Assembly: GCA_900554165.1 (NCBI GenBank)
Contig: USGR01000028.1
Location: 1-9,036, forward strand
DNA length: 9,036 nt
Origin: an uncultured Oscillospiraceae bacterium
GTDB lineage: Bacteria; Bacillota_A; Clostridia; Oscillospirales; Acutalibacteraceae
Direction: 5' to 3'
This document shows, one piece after another, positions 1 to 5,651 of the stretch (its first letter is position 1; every line of letters begins with the position of its first letter). Below the pieces are notes generated by a model that made no database searches, had not been told where the DNA came from, and was given only the letters and a program-made list of their open reading frames with translations. The position numbers and the translations under genes are program-made.

Positions 1-1
1 A

Positions 2-304
2 TACATATTAGACGCCGCTGAGAAAGTTGCGTCCGGAGAAATTGACTTAGACGCTTTAAGCAATATGCCGATTGATACGGCGCGGGACGAGCTTATGAAA
101 ATAAAGGGCGTTGGGCCTAAGGTTGCCGCCTGTGCCCTGCTTTACGGGCTTGGCTTTAAAGATGCTTTTCCTATAGACGTTTGGATACGGCGCGCACTGG
201 AGGTTTTATACGGCGGCGAGCTGCCGCAAATTCTGCTTAAAGAAGCCGGTATTGCCCAGCAGTATCTATTTTATTATGTTAGAGAAGAAAAAATAAAGAT
301 TTAG
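2..304 (+). CDS. 8-oxoguanine DNA glycosylase, OGG1-type (3' part only)
   Basis: This is the C-terminal end of a bifunctional base-excision-repair glycosylase/lyase that removes 8-oxoguanine from DNA. The frame is open from the window edge to the TAG at 302-304, so the start and the N-terminal domain lie outside. About 100 residues are visible. They contain the helix-hairpin-helix motif (KIKGVGPKVAAC), whose lysine (codon 119-121) matches the Schiff-base lysine of OGG1 (hOGG1 Lys249), followed by FPIDVWIRR, whose aspartate (codon 176-178) matches the catalytic Asp268. The end, AGIAQQYLFYYVR, is typical of clostridial OGG-like HhH-GPD proteins. The ATG at 65 is internal, because homologous sequence continues upstream of it. 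No terminator hairpin follows, so some transcripts may run into thrS. The family call is secure. The exact subfamily (OGG1-like rather than another HhH-GPD glycosylase) is inferred from the spacing of the motifs. Confidence 0.88.
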   Translation, partial: YILDAAEKVASGEIDLDALSNMPIDTARDELMKIKGVGPKVAACALLYGLGFKDAFPIDVWIRRALEVLYGGELPQILLKEAGIAQQYLFYYVREEKIKI

Positions 305-307
305 TCT

Positions 308-335
308 TTTACTTATTGTAATTATTTGATATAAT
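308..335 (+). promoter_or_regulatory. Probable sigma-A promoter of thrS
   Basis: A perfect TATAAT at 330-335 is preceded by TG at 327-328 (extended -10). A fair -35 hexamer, TTTACT (308-313), lies 16 nt upstream. Transcription would start near 342, giving a leader of only about 38 nt before the thrS start codon. The promoter begins just after the glycosylase stop codon. Confidence 0.62.
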
Positions 336-362
336 GTACTTCGTTAATCAACTTTATTCCTC

Positions 363-370
363 AGAAAGGT
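363..370 (+). promoter_or_regulatory. Ribosome binding site of thrS
   Basis: AGAAAGGT lies about 10 nt before the ATG at 380. It is a moderate Shine-Dalgarno match, and it supports this start, which also begins exactly at the TGS domain. Confidence 0.6.
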
Positions 371-379
371 CTGATAAAA

Positions 380-2290
380 ATGGTAAAAGTTACGCTGAAA
401 GGTTCAGATGTAAGAGAGTTTGAGAGCGGTATATCCGCCGCTGAAATTGCAAAGAGCATTGGTGCCGGATTATATTCCGCCGCCACCGCTGTCGAGATAG
501 ACGGTAAAATCTGCGATTTGCGAACTACCATAACGTCAGACTGCAATTTAAACTTTTTAACCTTTGACGATGAAGAGGGCAAAAAGCCTTTTAGGCATAC
601 TGCGGCGCACATACTTGCGCAGGCGGTGCTGCGTCTGTACCCGAACGCTAAGCTTGCTACGGGTCCGGCTATTGACAACGGCTTTTTCTACGATTTTGAC
701 GTTGATGCTCCCTTTACCGCCGAGGATTTGGAAAAAATTGAAGCGGAGATGAAAAAAATTGTCAAGGAGGATTTGCCGGTAGAGCGGTTTTATCTTCCTG
801 CCGACGAGGCCAAAAAGCTCATGGAAGAGCGCGGTCAGAATTACAAAGTAGAGCTTATTGATGAGCACTCTTCAAAGGGCGAGGATTTATCCTTTTACAA
901 GCAGGGTGAGTTTATCGATCTCTGCGCCGGACCGCATATTTTAAACACCGGCAAGATAAAAGCTATAAAGCTTACTCAGTGCACCGGCGCATACTGGCGT
1001 GCCGACGCCTCGAATAAAATGCTGCAGCGCGTTTACGGCGTTGCTTTCCCAAAGGCGTCACAGCTTCAGGCTTATCTCGACATGATGGAGGAAGCCAAAA
1101 AGCGCGACCACCGCAAGCTCGGCAAGGAGCTTGACCTGTTTGATATATACGAAGAGGGACCGGGATTTCCTTTCTTTCTGCCGAAAGGCATGGCGCTCAG
1201 GCAGGAGCTGGAGAGCTTTTGGCGCGATATACACCGCAAATACGGCTATGAAGAGATACGTACTCCTATTATGCTTGACGAAAGTTTATGGCACACCTCG
1301 GGACACTGGGACCACTACAAGGACAACATGTACTTTTCTCAGATAGACGGGCGCAATTTCGTGCTCAAGCCGATGAACTGCCCCGGCGGCATGCTGGTAT
1401 ATAAGCGCAAGAGCCATTCTTACCGCGATTTGCCGATACGCTGTGCCGAAATGGGCATAGTTCACCGCAACGAGCTTTCCGGCGCGCTGCACGGACTTAT
1501 GCGTGTAAGATGCTTTACGCAGGATGACGCCCACATCTTTATGACGCCGGAGCAGGTTGAGGACGAGATAATCGGCGTTATGAAGCTGGTTGATGAAATA
1601 TACAGCGTGTTCGGCTTCAGCTACAAGGTCGAGCTTTCCACACGGCCGGATGATTCCATGGGCACCGATGAAGAGTGGGAGATGGCGACCAGCGCCCTCA
1701 AAAATGCGCTGGAGAAGACAGGCAGGGACTATGTTATAAATGAAGGCGACGGCGCTTTTTACGGTCCGAAAATAGATTTCCACCTTACCGACTCGATAGG
1801 CAGAACTTGGCAGTGCGGTACAATTCAGCTCGATTTCCAGATGCCGCAGAGGTTTGATTTATACTATGTCGGCGCTGATTCTGAAAAGCACCGCCCGATT
1901 ATGCTTCACCGCGCCGTACTCGGCAGCATCGAGCGTTTTATCGGCATACTCACCGAGCATTATGCCGGCGCTTTCCCGATATGGCTGGCGCCCGTTCAGG
2001 TTAAGCTGCTCCCCATTGCCGACAGGCATCTTGACTATGTAAAGGAGCTTGATGCAAAACTCAAGGCGGCCGGCATATACCGCACGGAGATTGACACACG
2101 CAGTGAGAAAATCGGATATAAGATAAGGGAAGCTCAGCTTGAAAAGGTGCCTTATATGCTCATTGCCGGAGACAAGGACATTGAAAACGGAGTGGTATCG
2201 GTGCGCTCGCACAGCGGCGGAGATTTAGGCGCTATGACGCTTGATGAATTTATCGCAAAAGCAAAGGATGAAATCACCCGCAAGGTATAA
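380..2290 (+). CDS. thrS: Threonyl-tRNA synthetase (ThrRS), complete
   Basis: This class II aminoacyl-tRNA synthetase charges tRNA-Thr with threonine in the cytoplasm, using ATP. At 636 residues it has the normal bacterial length and all the usual domains. The N-terminal TGS domain covers about residues 1-62. The second domain carries the editing motifs HTAAH (H73, H77) and CAGPH (C182, H186), which hydrolyse mischarged Ser-tRNA-Thr. The catalytic core spans about 245-535, with zinc-binding residues C334 (MNCPGG), H385 (QDDAH) and H510 (IMLH). The anticodon-binding domain covers about 540-636 and includes the AGDKDIENGVVSVR stretch. All key catalytic, zinc and editing residues are present, so the enzyme should be functional and proofreading. 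It has its own promoter and terminator and appears monocistronic. Unlike many Firmicute thrS genes, it has no room for a T-box leader between its promoter and start codon. Confidence 0.98.
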   Translation: MVKVTLKGSDVREFESGISAAEIAKSIGAGLYSAATAVEIDGKICDLRTTITSDCNLNFLTFDDEEGKKPFRHTAAHILAQAVLRLYPNAKLATGPAIDNGFFYDFDVDAPFTAEDLEKIEAEMKKIVKEDLPVERFYLPADEAKKLMEERGQNYKVELIDEHSSKGEDLSFYKQGEFIDLCAGPHILNTGKIKAIKLTQCTGAYWRADASNKMLQRVYGVAFPKASQLQAYLDMMEEAKKRDHRKLGKELDLFDIYEEGPGFPFFLPKGMALRQELESFWRDIHRKYGYEEIRTPIMLDESLWHTSGHWDHYKDNMYFSQIDGRNFVLKPMNCPGGMLVYKRKSHSYRDLPIRCAEMGIVHRNELSGALHGLMRVRCFTQDDAHIFMTPEQVEDEIIGVMKLVDEIYSVFGFSYKVELSTRPDDSMGTDEEWEMATSALKNALEKTGRDYVINEGDGAFYGPKIDFHLTDSIGRTWQCGTIQLDFQMPQRFDLYYVGADSEKHRPIMLHRAVLGSIERFIGILTEHYAGAFPIWLAPVQVKLLPIADRHLDYVKELDAKLKAAGIYRTEIDTRSEKIGYKIREAQLEKVPYMLIAGDKDIENGVVSVRSHSGGDLGAMTLDEFIAKAKDEITRKV

Positions 2291-2348
2291 TATATAGTAT
2301 CTGAGCTTTATGCTTTAGCAATACTCATTTATATAATCTATTTATTAG

Positions 2349-2380
2349 TATACGGCGGGGCAACCTGCCGTATATTTTTT
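2349..2380 (+). terminator. Intrinsic terminator after thrS
   Basis: An 11-bp stem (arms 2349-2359 and 2364-2374, with one G-U pair) closed by a GCAA tetraloop (2360-2363) is followed directly by six T residues (2375-2380). It lies 59 nt after the thrS stop and should end thrS transcription efficiently. Confidence 0.9.
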
Positions 2381-2403
2381 ATTTGTCAAGCTTTAAGCAT
2401 ATG

Positions 2404-2488
2404 GCGTGTGTTTTAAAGCCGATGATTAAAATAAAGTCACCTTTAATTTAAAGGTGCAAAATCGGCATTAAATTTTATAAAAGCACGC
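2404..2488. repeat. Nested imperfect inverted repeat in the thrS-ABC gap
   Basis: Three arm pairs are stacked inside each other. The outer pair is GCGTG(TG)TTTT at 2404-2414 with AAAAGCACGC at 2479-2488. The middle pair is GCCGAT at 2418-2423 with ATCGGC at 2461-2466. The inner pair is CACCTTTA at 2438-2445 with TAAAGGTG at 2449-2456, closed by a 3-nt loop. Asymmetric internal loops separate the stems. If transcribed, it could fold into one long interrupted hairpin on either strand. No open reading frame of note crosses it. It lies after the thrS terminator and about 145 nt before the ABC promoter, so it could be a small RNA, a regulatory site or the remains of a miniature inverted-repeat element. 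The pairing is seen directly. The function is unknown. Confidence 0.4.
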
Positions 2489-2632
2489 GGTTAAAAAGAA
2501 TTTTGCAATATATATTGGTAGTAAATAATAAATTCTTATGCTTTTTCCATAAATTATATATAGTTTACTTAGAATTTAGTCGCACCAAAGTACGCTATTT
2601 GCCATTATGCAAAAGTTTTTTAATATTTAGGG
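2489..2632. other. AT-rich intergenic stretch without a gene
   Basis: This is the rest of the gap between thrS and the ABC operon. It is AT-rich and has no credible coding frame. It contains an 8-bp inverted pair, AAGAATTT at 2496-2503 and AAATTCTT at 2530-2537, separated by 26 nt, and a weak TTTGC/GCAAA hairpin at 2598-2613. Neither is strong enough to name. It may serve as an upstream control region for the ABC operon. Confidence 0.5.
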
Positions 2633-2661
2633 TTGTATTAAGCAAAGATGAGTGATATAAT
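2633..2661 (+). promoter_or_regulatory. Probable sigma-A promoter of the ABC-DUF1854-ABC operon
   Basis: TTGTAT (2633-2638), a 17-nt spacer and a perfect TATAAT (2656-2661) with an extended TG at 2653-2654 form a good vegetative promoter. The same TGATATAAT core occurs in the thrS promoter. Transcription would start near 2668, giving a leader of about 55 nt. The -35 box matches the consensus at only three positions, which leaves room for activation. Confidence 0.68.
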
Positions 2662-2676
2662 ACAAAAACAAATTTT

Positions 2677-2686
2677 CGTAATTACG
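2677..2686. promoter_or_regulatory. 10-bp palindrome at the start of the operon leader (possible operator)
   Basis: CGTAATTACG is a perfect palindrome centred about 20 nt downstream of the -10 box, a position where a bound repressor could block transcription. It is short and AT-rich, so chance is a real alternative. Confidence 0.25.
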
Positions 2687-2706
2687 GTGTTTTCTTCCCA
2701 ATTGAG

Positions 2707-2715
2707 GGAGGAGGT
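2707..2715 (+). promoter_or_regulatory. Strong ribosome binding site of the first ABC gene
   Basis: GGAGGAGGT contains a full AGGAGG (2709-2714) 9 nt before the ATG at 2724, which fixes that start. Confidence 0.85.
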
Positions 2716-2723
2716 AATTTTAT

Positions 2724-5042
2724 ATGAGCGAGATTACTATTCCAAAAGCCATAAAGCCTGAGCTTTTAAAGCTCGGGCTTAAATTGTCAGAAATAATATT
2801 CTGCTGTTATGCTGACTTAACGGCTGACGCCAGCTTTGGCAGCACATGGGTTATACTGACAAAAGATAGTCTTTATGTTATGAAAGGCGACGCTTCTGTC
2901 ATGGTAAGAACCTTTTCAGGTTACCCTAACATCAAAGCTTCTGAGCCGGACGCTATGAATTTTAATACTGAAATTTACAGCTTTTATGATATATCAGAGG
3001 TATTTGTGATTAACCAGACGGTCGGCGGAATTTTATGCTTAAAGAACAAAGATGAAGATGAGAAAGCGCTGTGCTTTTTTTCTTCAAAATACAACGTCTC
3101 TATGCAGCAGTGCAGTAAAATCTGTGCAAAGCTTATTAAAAATGAGGAAATAACTGAGCACGATTTAAGAGATGACGAAAACGAGCGCTATTGTCCTAAA
3201 TGCGGCGCCATGTATCCAGACCCCGCCCGCAAGGTCTGCCCAAATTGCCTTGACAAGCGCTCTGTGATAATGCGTTTTATGTCTTTCTGCAAACCATACA
3301 GAGCAAGATTAATTATTGCTTCTGTATGTGTTGTATTGTCAAGTGTCATTACGCTTATGACACCATATTTAAATGGTACTGTGCTGTTTGACAATATACT
3401 TTCAAAAAATCCGGCTTTATCGGAATTTTTTGGAGCCGAGCCAAACTTTGCATTTTTGCTGCTTCTGTGTACAGCGGCTATAATTGTTTCGCAGCTTGTC
3501 GTTCAGCTGTTGTCACTCGGTACCAATCTCTCTATCAGGACAACATCGCCGTCGGTAATACGGGATATAAAAAACAGGGTTTTTAAAGCGATGAGCAAGC
3601 TCGGCTTAGGATTTTACACAAATCATCAAACAGGTTCTCTGCTCAACAGGGTTCTTAACGATGCTCAGGAAATATCCGACTTCCTAATAGACGGTGTGCC
3701 GCAGTTCTTTTCAAATATATTTCTGATTGTTTTTTCTTCTATTTTTATGCTAATCCTTAACTGGAAGCTGGCGCTGTTCGCAATTATCTCAATGCCTGTG
3801 CTCATTTTTATATTTCAGCGCGCGACACGCACATGGCGTGTTATTTACAGCATACGCTCAAAGCGCGAAAGAAAGCTCAGCTCAATTATAAATGATAATA
3901 TAACAGGCGCCAGGGTCGTTAAGGCTTTTGGCAGTGAAAGGACAGAAACGACCAACTTTGAGAAAAATAGTGTACGCCTTCGCTCCTCTGAAATAGACAT
4001 CCGCAAGCAGAATGCTAAAATATCAATCGCCACCACTCTGATTTACGACATTATCTATTATGGAATTATCTGCATAGGCGGTATACTGATATTAAGAGGC
4101 GACTCGCTTGATTACGGCATGCTTGTAACCTTTACTGGGTATGTTTCTATGCTTAATCAGCCAATGCAGTACTTCTCCAACTTTTTCAACTGGAGTTCTT
4201 ATGCAATGACTGCGACACAGAGGATATTTGAAATAATAGATACGCAGCCTGAAATTGTAAATAGTAAAAATGCCGTAACCCGCGAAATAAAGGGCGATGT
4301 AGAATTTAAAAATGTTGTCTTCGGATATTTAAAGGAGCGGGACGTTATAAAAAATGTCAGCTTTAGCGTCAAAACCGGCCACATGCTCGGTATTGTCGGG
4401 CATTCCGGTACTGGTAAGTCTACGCTCGCCAATCTCCTTATGAGGCTTTATGACGTTAAGTCCGGTGAAATACTTATTGACGGCATAAATATTAAGGACT
4501 ACTCTATAGACTGCCTGCGCGGCAACATATCTATAGTATCGCAGGAAACATACATATTTATAGGCTCGGTGCTGGACAACATAAGGTATGCGCGGCCTGA
4601 CGCCGGATTTGACGAGGTTGTCCGGGCAGCCAAAGCGGCATATGCACATGACTTTATTATGAAAATGCCGGATGGGTATGACACGATAATAGGCTCGTCA
4701 CAGCGTCAGCTTTCGGGCGGTGAGCGGCAGAGAATTTCTATTGCGAGGGCCATTTTGGCAAACTCACGCATACTTATACTGGACGAGGCTACAGCTTCGG
4801 TTGATACACAGACAGAGCGCGCCATACAAAGCTCAATAGATAAGCTAATAGAAGGACGTACCACTATATCAATAGCGCACAGACTGTCAACGCTCAAGAA
4901 CGCCGACGACCTCATTGTTATTGAGGACGGCCAGATAATTGAGCGAGGAACAGGTCCTCAGCTGCTTGAGCAGAAAGGCGTATATTACAAATTATATCAG
5001 CTTCAGACAAAGTCGCTGGCAATGAGGGGGCTTGAAGAATGA
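2724..5042 (+). CDS. ABC exporter half-transporter with N-terminal PH-like and zinc-ribbon extension (first subunit)
   Basis: This 772-residue protein fuses a membrane domain and an ATPase domain, as in exporters of the MsbA/LmrCD type, and should act in the cytoplasmic membrane. Residues about 1-145 form a beta-rich domain ending in a helix, possibly PH-like (inference). A zinc ribbon follows, with C157-C160 and C172-C175 (CX2C-X11-CX2C). Six membrane helices fall near 194-218, 242-266, 328-346, 349-367, 436-457 and 463-480. The ATPase domain has Walker A GHSGTGKST (559-567, K565), Q-loop Q607, signature LSGGE (663-667), Walker B ending in D687 with E688, and H-loop H719, so it looks catalytically competent. 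Before the signature, the usual GE-x-G X-loop is replaced by GSSQRQ (657-662). Typical family members have about 580 residues; the excess is the N-terminal extension. The gene overlaps the next one by 4 bp, and its likely partner is the second ABC protein of the operon. The substrate is unknown. Confidence 0.93.
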   Translation: MSEITIPKAIKPELLKLGLKLSEIIFCCYADLTADASFGSTWVILTKDSLYVMKGDASVMVRTFSGYPNIKASEPDAMNFNTEIYSFYDISEVFVINQTVGGILCLKNKDEDEKALCFFSSKYNVSMQQCSKICAKLIKNEEITEHDLRDDENERYCPKCGAMYPDPARKVCPNCLDKRSVIMRFMSFCKPYRARLIIASVCVVLSSVITLMTPYLNGTVLFDNILSKNPALSEFFGAEPNFAFLLLLCTAAIIVSQLVVQLLSLGTNLSIRTTSPSVIRDIKNRVFKAMSKLGLGFYTNHQTGSLLNRVLNDAQEISDFLIDGVPQFFSNIFLIVFSSIFMLILNWKLALFAIISMPVLIFIFQRATRTWRVIYSIRSKRERKLSSIINDNITGARVVKAFGSERTETTNFEKNSVRLRSSEIDIRKQNAKISIATTLIYDIIYYGIICIGGILILRGDSLDYGMLVTFTGYVSMLNQPMQYFSNFFNWSSYAMTATQRIFEIIDTQPEIVNSKNAVTREIKGDVEFKNVVFGYLKERDVIKNVSFSVKTGHMLGIVGHSGTGKSTLANLLMRLYDVKSGEILIDGINIKDYSIDCLRGNISIVSQETYIFIGSVLDNIRYARPDAGFDEVVRAAKAAYAHDFIMKMPDGYDTIIGSSQRQLSGGERQRISIARAILANSRILILDEATASVDTQTERAIQSSIDKLIEGRTTISIAHRLSTLKNADDLIVIEDGQIIERGTGPQLLEQKGVYYKLYQLQTKSLAMRGLEE

Positions 5043-5593
5043 GTAATGATAATCTGCATAACGACGTTATAATACAGCAGCAGGAAATAACCGACGACGC
5101 TTTGGAAATGCGTTTTATTGATGATAATAACGCTATATTTAAAAAGACAAAAGGCGGATTTTTGTCGGTAGAATTTAAAGGTGTGCTTTACCGCCGTGTA
5201 TGTGTATATCAGTCTTTTCCATTTACACAGCCGGGTAAATTTATATCGCTGCGCGAAAATGATGAAAAGGGTCGCGAAATAGGCATAATTGAAGATATAG
5301 ACAAGTTAAATGAAGAGACGCGAGCACTTATTGAAGAGCAAATTAATCTGCGCTGCTTTATGCCGGTAATTACAAAGATAGTTAATGTAAAAGACAAATA
5401 CGGCTTTGCTTATTTCGATGTTCTGACTGACCGGGGAGAATGTCGCTTTACAGCTCATATATTCTCGGGCGATATTATAAATTTAGGCGATAAAAGGATT
5501 ATTATAAAAGATGTAGACGGCAACAGGTTTGAAATACCGGATTTATCCAAGCTCTCCTCATCAGAGCGCAAAATGATTGAAGTCTTTATTTAA
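5039..5593 (+). CDS. DUF1854 family protein, probable ABC-exporter accessory subunit
   Basis: This is a 184-residue soluble protein with no signal peptide or membrane helix. From about residue 45 to the end it matches my knowledge of the DUF1854 family (Pfam PF08909). It has the FPFTQPGKFISLR region (60-72) and a glycine-acidic stretch GREIGIIEDIDKL (78-90). Then come the helix with NEETRALIEEQ (91-101), RCFMPVITKI (105-114), VLTDRGECRF (128-137) and the end block DVDGNRFEIPDL (158-169). The first 40 residues are polar and variable. DUF1854 has no known biochemical activity. It is described as a domain at the C-terminus of some ABC transporters, which supports a partnership with the flanking ABC proteins. 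The start overlaps the upstream stop as ATGA, with GAGGGGG at 5024-5030 as ribosome binding site, so translation is probably coupled. The family call is by motif recognition and was not verified by search. Confidence 0.82.
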   Translation: MSNDNLHNDVIIQQQEITDDALEMRFIDDNNAIFKKTKGGFLSVEFKGVLYRRVCVYQSFPFTQPGKFISLRENDEKGREIGIIEDIDKLNEETRALIEEQINLRCFMPVITKIVNVKDKYGFAYFDVLTDRGECRFTAHIFSGDIINLGDKRIIIKDVDGNRFEIPDLSKLSSSERKMIEVFI

Positions 5594-5637
5594 ATTTTAG
5601 GCAAATTTTATTTGTTATTGCTTCCTGCTTCGCACCG

Positions 5638-5645
5638 AAAGGAGG
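5638..5645 (+). promoter_or_regulatory. Strong ribosome binding site of the second ABC gene
   Basis: AAAGGAGG lies 6 nt before the ATG at 5652. The 58-nt gap from the previous stop holds no terminator and no clear promoter, so the gene is probably read from the operon transcript with its own efficient initiation. Confidence 0.85.
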
Positions 5646-5651
5646 AAAAGT

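Noticed and set aside
1286..1783. 165-codon open frame on the minus strand inside thrS
   Set aside because: It lies wholly antisense to conserved ThrRS catalytic sequence, has no clear ribosome binding site, and its translation resembles no family I know. It is a shadow frame.
2401..2451. 16-codon frame in the thrS-ABC gap
   Set aside because: It is very short, has no ribosome binding site and overlaps the inverted repeat.
2598..2620. TTTGC/GCAAA hairpin followed by a T-run as a terminator
   Set aside because: The stem is only 5 bp with two G-C pairs, the T-run is not adjacent to the stem, and thrS already has a strong terminator 230 nt earlier.
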